Under the pieces are notes generated by a model. That model saw nothing but the letters and a program-made list of their open reading frames with translations, was not told where the DNA came from and did not search any database. A program made the translations under genes and the position numbers. From Amycolatopsis sp. NBC_00345 (lineage in GTDB: Bacteria > Actinomycetota > Actinomycetes > Mycobacteriales > Pseudonocardiaceae): 64,000 nucleotides of DNA. The stretch is from contig NZ_CP107995.1 of assembly GCF_036116635.1 (NCBI RefSeq), positions 7,006,001 to 7,070,000 of the forward strand. The letters are read 5' to 3'. Below are positions 17,709-24,737 of the stretch, piece after piece; position 1 is the first letter of the stretch, and each line of letters starts with the position of its first letter.

Positions 17709-18602
17709 TCAGACCGGGTCGGGTTCGCGCACCGTGGCCCGGGCGAAGTCGATCAACGCGCGGGCGGCGGGCCCGGCCGGCCCCCCGTCGCGCCAGGCGA
17801 GCGCGAGCTTGCCCCGCAGCCGCGGGCGCAGCTGCAGCGTGTGCAGCTCGGCCGAGTAGTACCGCGCGAGCGACTCCGGCACGAGCGCCACGCCGAGGCC
17901 GCGCATCGCCAGCTGCGCCAGCACATCCGGGTCGCTGGCCTCGATCGTCACGCGCGCCCGCAGGCCGGCCGCGGCGAACCCGCGGTCGAGCACCCCGCGC
18001 AGACCGGTGCCCTTGGGCAGGCAGATCAACGACCGTTCGGCCAGCTCGGCGAACGTCACCTCGCGGCGGCCGGCGAGCGCGTCCCGCGGCCCGGTGACGG
18101 CGACGAGCGCCTCGTCCAGCACGGTCTGCGTGGCCAGGCCCGCCGGCTCGCCGTCCGCGAGCCCGATCACCGCGAGGTCCAGCCGTCCGTCACGCAGCTT
18201 TTCGACCATCACGTCGGAGTTCGCCTCGGCCAGCGTGATCTCGACGCCGGGGTAACGCTCCGCGAAGCCCGCCAGGAACTCCGGCAACGCGACCGGGCCG
18301 GCCGAGGTGACGATGCCGATCGCGACCTGGCCGCGGACCAGCCCTTCGAACTCCGCGACCGTCTCGCGCACGGCGTTCACCGAAGCGAGCGCGGCGCGCG
18401 CGTGCGGCAACACGGCGGCCCCGACGTCCGTGAGCCGCACGGCGCGGCCCGACCGGTCGAACAGCGGCTGCCCTAGCTCGCGTTCCAGCCGCCGGACCTG
18501 CGCGCTGACGCCGGGCTGCGCGACGTGCAGCCGCGTGGCGGCCCGCGTGAAACCGGCCTCCTCGGCGACGGCGACGAAGTACTCGAGCTGATGCAGTTCC
18601 AT
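17709..18602 (-). CDS. LysR-family transcriptional regulator
   Basis: The 297-residue protein has the LysR HTH (LEYFVAVAEEAGFTRAATRL, then VAQPGVSAQVRRLERELG) and a periplasmic-binding-like effector domain. It is divergent from the FAD-linked oxidase gene with 70 bp between the two starts. LysR proteins typically act on such a divergent neighbour. A GTGAAG/CTTCAC inverted pair in the gap (18622-18650 region) is a possible site. The ATG at 18602 is used since the HTH begins at once after it. Confidence 0.9.
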   Translation of the reverse strand: MELHQLEYFVAVAEEAGFTRAATRLHVAQPGVSAQVRRLERELGQPLFDRSGRAVRLTDVGAAVLPHARAALASVNAVRETVAEFEGLVRGQVAIGIVTSAGPVALPEFLAGFAERYPGVEITLAEANSDVMVEKLRDGRLDLAVIGLADGEPAGLATQTVLDEALVAVTGPRDALAGRREVTFAELAERSLICLPKGTGLRGVLDRGFAAAGLRARVTIEASDPDVLAQLAMRGLGVALVPESLARYYSAELHTLQLRPRLRGKLALAWRDGGPAGPAARALIDFARATVREPDPV

Positions 18603-18672
18603 AAGCACTGATTCTAACTGAGTGAAGGAACATCTCTTGGACTTCTTCACGGTTCCGCGTCAGGCTGGTCGT

Positions 18673-19773
18673 ATGCTCACTTTCACCCCTGGTCAGGACG
18701 GATACGAGACCGAGATCGCCGGCTTCCAGACCGGTGTGCCCTCAAAGCCACAGCTGGTCGTCGCCGCGACGAGCGCGGACGACGTCGCCGAGGGCGTCCG
18801 GTACGCCGCGGACCACAACCTGCCCGTTTCGGTGCAGGCGACCGGCCACGGCCTGCGTGAACCGGCCACGGGCGTGCTGATCTCGACGCGCCGCATGGCG
18901 GGCGTCTCGATCGACCCGGCGCGCGCCGTCGCCCGGGTCGAGGCCGGCGCGACCTGGGGCGCGGTGATCGAGGCCGCGGCCGGGCACGGGCTGGCGCCGC
19001 TGAGCGGTTCGGCGCCCGGCGTCGGCGTGGTCGGTTACACGCTGGGCGGCGGGTTCAGCCTGATGGGCCGCCGCTACGGCCTCGCCGCGGACCACGTGGT
19101 CGCCGCCGAGTCCGTCGCCCCGGACGGCACGCGCGGGCCCGGGCTCGACGGAGTGATGACGTCACTGGAGTTCGGCCTGTTCCCCGTCACCACGCTCTAC
19201 GGCGGCGCGCTTTCCTTCACCGCGCAGGAAGACGCGCTCCGCACCTGGCGCGACTGGACCGCGGACCTGCCGGACACACTGACGACGTCACTGGCCCTGG
19301 TCCCGTACCCGGACCTCCCGATGATCCCGGAACCCTTGCGCGGCAAGCACATCGCGCAGATCCGCGTCGCATACCTCGGCTCGGCGGACGAGGGCGCCCG
19401 CCTGGTCGCCCCGCTGCGCGCACTGGGCCCGGCCATGGACACCCTGGCGCCCCTGCCGTTCACGAAGTCCGGCACGATCGCCGCCGAGCCCCCGGACCCG
19501 CACGCCTACGTCGGTGACAACCGGACGCTGTCCACCTTGTCCGAGGACTCCGTGGACGCCATCCTCACCGCCGCGGACTCCCCGGTCGTGCTGATCCTGG
19601 ACCTCCTCGGCGGCGCCTACACCCCGGGCCGCCACCTGGCCCCGGACTCCCGCTACGCGGTCCGCGCACTGTCCGCCCCGTCCGAAAACGCCGGGCAGGA
19701 GAAGCTGTTCGAAGCTTTCGAACCCACGGCGACGGGACGGCTGACGAGCTTCGTCTACGGACAGCCGCTCTGA
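18673..19773 (+). CDS. FAD-linked (PCMH/VAO-type) oxidase, short form
   Basis: This 366-residue protein has a PCMH FAD-binding domain: PQLVVAATSADDVAEGVRYA, the His region VQATGHGLREPATG (GH is the usual covalent-flavin context), and GVVGYTLGGGFSLMGRRYG. Relatives then carry a conserved D-LFWALRGGGGNFG segment. Here the chain runs VAPDGTRGPGLDGVMTSLEF (about 147-166), so some 20 residues of that FAD-contacting loop are missing. The C-terminal BBE segment is also absent. It may be a minimised or impaired enzyme. It is divergent from a LysR gene. Confidence 0.8.
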   Translation: MLTFTPGQDGYETEIAGFQTGVPSKPQLVVAATSADDVAEGVRYAADHNLPVSVQATGHGLREPATGVLISTRRMAGVSIDPARAVARVEAGATWGAVIEAAAGHGLAPLSGSAPGVGVVGYTLGGGFSLMGRRYGLAADHVVAAESVAPDGTRGPGLDGVMTSLEFGLFPVTTLYGGALSFTAQEDALRTWRDWTADLPDTLTTSLALVPYPDLPMIPEPLRGKHIAQIRVAYLGSADEGARLVAPLRALGPAMDTLAPLPFTKSGTIAAEPPDPHAYVGDNRTLSTLSEDSVDAILTAADSPVVLILDLLGGAYTPGRHLAPDSRYAVRALSAPSENAGQEKLFEAFEPTATGRLTSFVYGQPL

Positions 19774-19802
19774 CCCTCTCGCCGGCATGACTCCTTGCCC
19801 GA

Positions 19803-19857
19803 GTCCCTGAAGGCCACCATGAGGGCATGTCCGACCCTCATGGTGGCCTTCAGGGAC
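19803..19857. repeat. Second palindrome type, likely bidirectional terminator
   Basis: Two perfect 23-nt arms (left arm begins GTCCCTGAAGGCCACCATGA) surround a 9-nt loop. It lies between two convergent genes (stops at 19773 and 19933) and is unrelated in sequence to the 16069 family. No U-tract follows. The remaining 80 bp of this gap show nothing clear. Confidence 0.9.
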
Positions 19858-19932
19858 CCTCGGTCAGACGACGGGGATGATTCGGACCAGTCCTAGGCCC
19901 AGAAGTCCGTGCGCTGTATGGGAAACCCTGCG

Positions 19933-20478
19933 TCACACCGCGGGCGCGACACCGGCCGTAACGGCACCGACGTCGACGGAGTGGCTCGCCGCCGAGGTGT
20001 CCACGCCGCCGAGGGACCACGGCACCGTGATCTCCGGGTCGCTCTGGTCACCGCGCGGCGTGGTCTCCTGCGGCGCCGTGACGTCGATCGCCAGCGGGGT
20101 CTGCTGCTGCGAGGACGGATCGATCGCCGTCCAGTGCAGCGGGATGTACGCGGAAGAGCCGTTGGTCAGCTGCACGGCCGGGGCGTCGGCGGGGACCTGC
20201 TGGTTCACCAGCACGTCGTGGGCGCCGACGAGGTCCACCGGCACCGAGGCGGGCAGCGTGCAGGTCTCGCCCGGCTTGGCGGTGAACTGGAGGAAGCCCT
20301 CACGGTTGCCCGCACCGGCCCCGCCGTAGACGAGCTTCGTGGTGATCTGGCCGGAAGTGCAGTTGAAGTCGGTCGGCATCGCGTTCGCGGTCCCGGCGGC
20401 CAGCGCGGTCGCCCCGGCGGCGGCACCGGCGACGGCAAGGGCGGCAACGGTGCGGCGAAGAGTCGTGCGAGTGTTCAT
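19933..20478 (-). CDS. Secreted DUF4232-like protein
   Basis: The 181-residue product has a twin-Arg-like, Ala-rich signal peptide (MNTRTTLRRTVAALAVAGAA, cleavage near ANA at 33) and a beta-rich mature domain with two Cys residues. The pattern (NREGFLQFTAKPGETCTLP, then GSSAYIPLHWTAIDPSSQQQ) matches exported DUF4232 proteins common in actinomycetes. The function is unknown. A perfect 9-bp-arm palindrome lies 24 bp upstream of its start. Confidence 0.7.
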   Translation of the reverse strand: MNTRTTLRRTVAALAVAGAAAGATALAAGTANAMPTDFNCTSGQITTKLVYGGAGAGNREGFLQFTAKPGETCTLPASVPVDLVGAHDVLVNQQVPADAPAVQLTNGSSAYIPLHWTAIDPSSQQQTPLAIDVTAPQETTPRGDQSDPEITVPWSLGGVDTSAASHSVDVGAVTAGVAPAV

Positions 20479-20501
20479 CGGTTCTTCCCTTCCTGCGGTG
20501 A

Positions 20502-20522
20502 CCGGACGGACGTTCCGTCCGG
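20502..20522. promoter_or_regulatory. Perfect palindrome upstream of the secreted protein gene
   Basis: CCGGACGGA CGT TCCGTCCGG has perfect 9-bp arms and a 3-bp centre. It lies 24-44 bp upstream of the ATG at 20478 and has the size of a TetR- or LacI-type operator; it could also fold in the leader RNA. The 275-bp gap from 20479 to 20753 contains nothing else but the terminator at its far end. Confidence 0.4.
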
Positions 20523-20693
20523 CGGCAGGCGATCCGATGGTGATTCATTCACCTCGATCGCTCTCACAGTGGTAGATGCCCACGGGTCTGCCGGGGATGC
20601 GCCGCTGTGGGATCACCCGCACGAAGGCAACCGGGGCGGGGCACACACGTCACCGATTTCGAGGAACAGCGCTGAACACCCGTGAACGCCAAA

Positions 20694-20736
20694 GCCGCTC
20701 AGCCGGCGGTGACGAAGCCACCATTGGCTGAGCGGC
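20694..20736 (-). terminator. Hairpin terminator after the deazaflavin reductase gene
   Basis: Perfect 11-bp arms GCCGCTCAGCC/GGCTGAGCGGC with a 21-nt loop that can itself pair lie 18 bp past the stop at 20754. On the minus strand a short TTT follows the stem. Confidence 0.7.
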
Positions 20737-20753
20737 AAGGAAAACGGCGGGGT

Positions 20754-21158
20754 TCAGCGCTCCAGCACGAACACCGGGATGAGGCGCTTGGTCTTCGTCT
20801 CGTACTCGGCGAAGCCCTCGGCGTGGGCGACCATGCCGGCGTACAGGCGGTCGCGCTCGGCGCGGTCCTCGATGAGCTTCGCGGTCGCGTCGAACTTCTC
20901 GGTGCCGATCTCGACCTTGATCTTCGGGTTGGCGACCAGGTTGTGGTACCAGTCCGGGTTGGTGTCGGCGCCGCCCTTGGACGCGGCGATGACGATCCGG
21001 TCGCCGTCGGTGGAGTAGACGAGCGGCGAGACCCGCTCCTTGCCGCTCTTCGCGCCGGTGTGCGTGATCAGCACCATGTTCTTGCCCTCGAACACACCAC
21101 CGACCTTGCCCTCGTTCGCGTGGAACTCATCGACGATCTGCTGGTTCCAGTCCGACAT
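20754..21158 (-). CDS. Nitroreductase/deazaflavin (F420)-dependent reductase family protein (DUF385/Ddn-like)
   Basis: The 134-residue protein shows the Ddn/DUF385 split beta-barrel: WNQQIVDEFHANEGKVGG, VLITHTGAKSGKERVSPLVY, IVIAASKGGADTNPDWYHNL and VEIGTEKFDATAKL. In this family the G-x-K-S-G-x-x-R segment binds the F420 phosphate. Members reduce quinones or nitro compounds with F420H2. It is divergent from a MarR gene, with an operator over its own promoter. The ATG at 21158 is chosen; the frame is open further upstream but crosses that promoter. Confidence 0.9.
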   Translation of the reverse strand: MSDWNQQIVDEFHANEGKVGGVFEGKNMVLITHTGAKSGKERVSPLVYSTDGDRIVIAASKGGADTNPDWYHNLVANPKIKVEIGTEKFDATAKLIEDRAERDRLYAGMVAHAEGFAEYETKTKRLIPVFVLER

Positions 21159-21173
21159 GCGCGCTCTCCAAAG

Positions 21174-21221
21174 TTGTTGACGTTGACAACAAACGTAGTT
21201 TGCCAGCGAAGGTGATGTCAA
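21174..21221 (-). promoter_or_regulatory. Promoter plus MarR operator of the reductase gene
   Basis: On the minus strand TTGACA (21216-21221) and TACGTT (21192-21197) are spaced by 18 bp. Directly downstream of the -10 lies the inverted repeat TTGTTG-N7-CAACAA (21174-21192), a typical MarR-family site that would cover the transcription start. Repression by the divergent MarR gene is the expected arrangement. Confidence 0.65.
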
Positions 21222-21305
21222 CGAACTCGGGGGGACGCCATCCGACCGGTAGGGTCTCGGGCGGGAAGACTGATCACCCAGAGTATGTACCCAAAAAGGA
21301 GTGGG

Positions 21306-21776
21306 ATGGCCACCGAGTCCGGCCTGAGCGTGGAGGACGGGGTCCGCGAGCTGCTCCTGCTGATGCCGCGCCTGGTCGGACGCGCGAAGCGGCTGCCGGT
21401 ACCGGCGGAGCTGGCCGACCTGTCCCTCGCGCCGCGGCACCTTTCCCTGCTGTCCTACCTGCTGTTCGACGGCCCGATGACGATCACCGAACTCGCCGGG
21501 CGGCTCAAGGTCGCGCCGACCACGACCAGCCTGATGGTCGGCGACCTGTCCCGCCAGGGCCTGCTCGACCGCGCCGAGGACCCGAACGACCGGCGCCGCA
21601 CCATCGTGAGCATCAACGACGGGAAGCGCTGCGCCGTCGACGCCTGGCTGGCGCGCGGCGCGCAGGCCTGGGAACGCGCGCTGACACCGCTAACCCCCGC
21701 CGAGCGACAGCTGGTGATCACGACTCTGCGGGCCTACGAGCAGGACGTCGCGGAATGCTGCGCGGAAGACTCCTGA
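21306..21776 (+). CDS. MarR-family transcriptional regulator
   Basis: The 156-residue protein has the MarR winged helix: LSLLSYLLFDGPMTITELA, KVAPTTTSLMVGDLSRQGLL as recognition helix, and the DPNDRRRTIVSI wing. The ATG at 21306 is preceded by GGAG at good spacing. It is divergent from the deazaflavin reductase gene, whose promoter carries a matching inverted repeat, so ligand-relieved repression of that gene and perhaps autoregulation are likely. Confidence 0.9.
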   Translation: MATESGLSVEDGVRELLLLMPRLVGRAKRLPVPAELADLSLAPRHLSLLSYLLFDGPMTITELAGRLKVAPTTTSLMVGDLSRQGLLDRAEDPNDRRRTIVSINDGKRCAVDAWLARGAQAWERALTPLTPAERQLVITTLRAYEQDVAECCAEDS

Positions 21777-21839
21777 CGAACGCGAGCGCGTGAGATCGGT
21801 CTGGACCGCTCAGGAATCGCTGCGGCACAACGCAAGTCC

Positions 21840-22508
21840 TCACACAGTCAGCCACCGCGCCTGCGGCCCGGCGCAGCGATGCGGCCGCGGGTTGTCGTGC
21901 TGGTACCACCAGGCTTCGCTGACGCGGCCGTTCGGCAAGGTGTAGCGGGGCGGGCCCGGGGCGCGGCGGAGGCCGGCCGCCTCCAGGGAACGGCCACTGG
22001 AGACGTTGCCGACCTCGGCGCCGGCGCGGACGCGGAACAGGCCGAGGTGCTCGTGGGCCAGCAGCAGGCCGGCGGTGAACAGGTCGCGGCCCAGGCCGTG
22101 GCCGCGGTAGTCCGGGGCGAGGTAACCACCGGTCTCGGGGCCACCGTCCTCACCGGAGTGGACGCTCACCAGGCCCACGCACCGGCCGGCGCCGAGGTCG
22201 ATCGCCACGACGTCCACCGACTGCGGATCGGGGGTCGTCCAGTCCGGTCCGGTGCCCGGCGCCACGCGCAGGGCCTCCCCGCGCATCGACTCCTCGACCA
22301 CGGAATCCGGTAGCCAGCCCAGCCAGCGCTGCGCGGCCGGGTCGCTGCCGCACGCCACGGCGGCCGCGTACTCCCACGCCGTGGGGGTACGGAAAAGGAA
22401 CCGGCCGAGGGCGAACGCGTGCCCGCGCCGGTCGCAGGTCCGCTTCGCCATCAGGCGGCCACGGCGGGTCAGCCTGCCGAAAAGCGGGGCCTCGGACACG
22501 TTCGCCAT
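21840..22508 (-). CDS. GNAT-family N-acetyltransferase
   Basis: The 222-residue protein carries a RimJ/RimL-like GNAT domain. The acetyl-CoA loop is PDYRGHGLGRDLF at about 146-158, followed by EVGNVSSGRSLEAAGL, a typical N-x-x-S-x-x-x-x-x-x-G pattern. An extra N-terminal 60 residues (LFGRLTRRGRLMAKRTC onwards) are of unclear role. The target is unknown. It is divergent from the phosphatase gene at 22561. Confidence 0.8.
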   Translation of the reverse strand: MANVSEAPLFGRLTRRGRLMAKRTCDRRGHAFALGRFLFRTPTAWEYAAAVACGSDPAAQRWLGWLPDSVVEESMRGEALRVAPGTGPDWTTPDPQSVDVVAIDLGAGRCVGLVSVHSGEDGGPETGGYLAPDYRGHGLGRDLFTAGLLLAHEHLGLFRVRAGAEVGNVSSGRSLEAAGLRRAPGPPRYTLPNGRVSEAWWYQHDNPRPHRCAGPQARWLTV

Positions 22509-22560
22509 CTCGGGGGAAATGGTACTCGCGCCCAGGTCGGGCTGGAACAATGCTCAACCC

Positions 22561-23352
22561 ATGGGCACAAGCAGAACGGTGGGCTGGGAAGGCTTCTTCA
22601 ACACCAGGGACCTCGGCGGCCTGCCGACCAGGTCGGGCCGCCCGACCCGCCACGGCGCCTTCTTCCGCTCGGCCGATCTCCGGTTCGTCACCGAAGCGGG
22701 GTGGTCCCAGGCCCGGGAAGCCGGCCTGCGGACCATCGTCGACCTGCGCAACGCCGCCGAGATCCGGCCCACGGCGGAGTCCCCCACCGCCCCTGCGGGT
22801 TCGGCCCGGTTCACCGCCCCCGCGGGCACCGCCGCCCCGTCCGGCATCAACCGCGTCGAAGTCCCCCTCGACGATGTCGAAGACGTCGAGTTGTGGCAGC
22901 ACATCAGCGATGAACATTTGGACGGCAGCCCGCTCTACTACCGCGTCTTCCTCGAGCGGAAGCCCGAGCGCTGCGCCGCGCTCATCACCGCGCTCGCCCA
23001 GACGGGTCCCGGCGCGGTGCTCTTCCACTGCGGGTCCGGCCGGGACCGGGCGGGCCTGGTTTCGCTGATGCTGCTGGCGCTGGCCGGGGTCGAGCCCGAA
23101 GCCATCGCCGCGGACTACGAGCTGTCCACCGAGGGGGTGCGGCCCCTCTACGCCACGTTGGGCGTCGAAGACCAAGGACCGCTGATCGAGTCGATGCTCG
23201 CCCAGCACGGGACCACCAAGCGAGACGCCGTCTTGCACACCCTCGACGGCTTCGACGCGGAGAAGTACCTGCTCGACGCCGGTGTCAGCACCGCGGACCT
23301 GAAGAATCTCCGCAGCCGGTTCCTGCCGATCCGGCCAGAAGCAGGCGGATAG
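22561..23352 (+). CDS. Tyrosine-protein phosphatase (Y_phosphatase3 family)
   Basis: The 263-residue protein has the family start FNTRDLGGLPTRSGRPTRHG, the FFRSADL segment and the P-loop C-x5-R as FHCGSGRDRAGLVS with the nucleophilic Cys near residue 156. These PTP-like enzymes act on phosphotyrosine or phosphoinositides; MptpB of mycobacteria is one. The ATG at 22561 is preceded by no clear RBS, so a leaderless start is possible. Confidence 0.9.
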   Translation: MGTSRTVGWEGFFNTRDLGGLPTRSGRPTRHGAFFRSADLRFVTEAGWSQAREAGLRTIVDLRNAAEIRPTAESPTAPAGSARFTAPAGTAAPSGINRVEVPLDDVEDVELWQHISDEHLDGSPLYYRVFLERKPERCAALITALAQTGPGAVLFHCGSGRDRAGLVSLMLLALAGVEPEAIAADYELSTEGVRPLYATLGVEDQGPLIESMLAQHGTTKRDAVLHTLDGFDAEKYLLDAGVSTADLKNLRSRFLPIRPEAGG

Positions 23353-23430
23353 ATCGTGACCGCCCGGGTGCGGCCGATCCCGCCGTGACTGTGGCCGGAT
23401 CGGCAACGAAGGGCGCAGTATGGTGAGCGG

Positions 23431-24288
23431 GTGACGGTCGTACCGGAGTCAACCGAGCTGGACGCCGGGCGGGCGGCCCAGCCTCGGCAGCTGATCGTGT
23501 CCGTGTACGGCTTCTATCACCGGAGCCGCCGGAGCGAGGGCGGCTGGCTGTCCGTCGCGGCGCTGATCGGGCTGCTCGCGGTGGTCGGTGTCGACGAGCC
23601 GGCTGTGCGCTCGTCCATCTCGCGGCTCAAGCGGCGCGGCATCCTCGACGCGGTCCGCCACGACGCCACCGCGGGCTACGAGCTTTCCGGGACCGCGCTG
23701 GACATCCTGCGCGAGGGCGACGAGCGCATCTTCCGCCGCGACCGCGCCACCCTCGCCGACGGCTGGCTGCTCGCCGTGTTCTCCGTGCCCGAAGCCGAGC
23801 GCCACAAACGGCACGTGCTGCGCACCCAGCTCGCACGGCTGGGCTTCGGCACCGCGGCTTCCGGCGTCTGGATCGCGCCGGCGCACCTGCACCAGGTGAC
23901 GGCCGAGACGCTGACCCGACTGGGCCTGGCCGCGTACGCCGACCTGTTCCGCGCCGAGCACCTCGCCTTCGGCGACCCCGCCGCCAAGGTCCGCGAATGG
24001 TGGGACCTCGACCAGCTCGACGAGCTGTACACGGCGTTCCTCGACGAGCACGCGCCCGTGCTGGAGCGCTGGCGCCGCCGCCGCACGACGCCGGGCGAGG
24101 AAGCGTTCGCGGACTACATCCGCGTGCTCACCGGCTGGCGCCGCATGCCCTACCTCGACCCGGGCCTGCCCGCCGAGCTGCTGCCCGCGGGCTGGTCCGG
24201 CATCCGCGCCGCCGAGGTGTTCTTCACGCTGCACGAGCGCCTCGAAGCCCCGGCCCGCGCGTACCTGCTGGAGACGCTCAGCGGCTGA
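23431..24288 (+). CDS. PaaX-family transcriptional regulator
   Basis: The 285-residue protein aligns over its length with PaaX: QLIVSVYGFYHRSRR and the N-terminal winged helix EPAVRSSISRLKRRGIL, the central LADGWLLAVFSVPEAERHKR, and the C-terminal LTGWRRMPYLDPGLP segment. PaaX represses phenylacetate-type pathways and responds to aryl-CoA esters. The next genes form an aryl-CoA monooxygenase module, so control of that module by a CoA thioester is likely. Start is GTG at 23431. Its end overlaps the convergent RidA gene by 11 bp. Confidence 0.9.
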   Translation: MTVVPESTELDAGRAAQPRQLIVSVYGFYHRSRRSEGGWLSVAALIGLLAVVGVDEPAVRSSISRLKRRGILDAVRHDATAGYELSGTALDILREGDERIFRRDRATLADGWLLAVFSVPEAERHKRHVLRTQLARLGFGTAASGVWIAPAHLHQVTAETLTRLGLAAYADLFRAEHLAFGDPAAKVREWWDLDQLDELYTAFLDEHAPVLERWRRRRTTPGEEAFADYIRVLTGWRRMPYLDPGLPAELLPAGWSGIRAAEVFFTLHERLEAPARAYLLETLSG

Positions 24289-24670
24289 GGACCGCGAAGC
24301 CCTGCACCTCCACCAGCGCCTCGACGTCCCACAGCCGGCTCACGCCGATGCCCGCCATCGCCGGGTATTCCTTGCCCACCAAGCGTTTCCACGTCTGGCC
24401 GATCTCCCGCGCGTGCGCCTTGTAGTCCTCCATGTCGACGATGTAGATCGTCACGCTGCACAGGTCGGCCGGCTCGCCGCCGGCCGCGCGCAGCGACGTC
24501 AGCAGGTTGCCGAGCGCGCGTTCGAACTGCTCGACCACGGTGACGCCGGTGATCTTGTTGTCCGCGTCCAGCGCGGTCTGCCCGGCCAGGAAAACGAGCC
24601 GGCCCTCGGCGGTCACGGCGTGCGAGAAGCCCGACGGACGGCCCAGCCCGGGCGGGTTGAAACGCTCCAT
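24278..24670 (-). CDS. RidA-family deaminase-like protein
   Basis: The 130-residue protein has the RidA/YjgF trimer fold: FSHAVTAEGRLVFLAGQTAL, VEQFERALGNLLTSLRAAGG, and the C-terminal VEVQGFAVL. The usual catalytic Arg of the R-x-x-x-E ring is not obvious (SRLWDVEALVEVQGF), so it may belong to a Rid group without imine deaminase activity. It is divergent from the aryl-CoA monooxygenase gene and probably removes or channels a reactive intermediate of that pathway. Confidence 0.85.
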   Translation of the reverse strand: MERFNPPGLGRPSGFSHAVTAEGRLVFLAGQTALDADNKITGVTVVEQFERALGNLLTSLRAAGGEPADLCSVTIYIVDMEDYKAHAREIGQTWKRLVGKEYPAMAGIGVSRLWDVEALVEVQGFAVLSR

Positions 24671-24700
24671 GCGGCCGAGCGTAACCCATCTATCGCCTTC

Positions 24701-24728
24701 TTGACGATCGTAGTCCAGACGACATAAC
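24701..24728 (+). promoter_or_regulatory. Putative promoter of the aryl-CoA module
   Basis: TTGACG (24701-24706) and CATAAC (24723-24728) are spaced by 16 bp. Transcription would begin close to the GTG at 24738, suggesting a short-leader or leaderless mRNA. Only visual matching supports this. Confidence 0.4.
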
Positions 24729-24737
24729 CTGTCCGTT

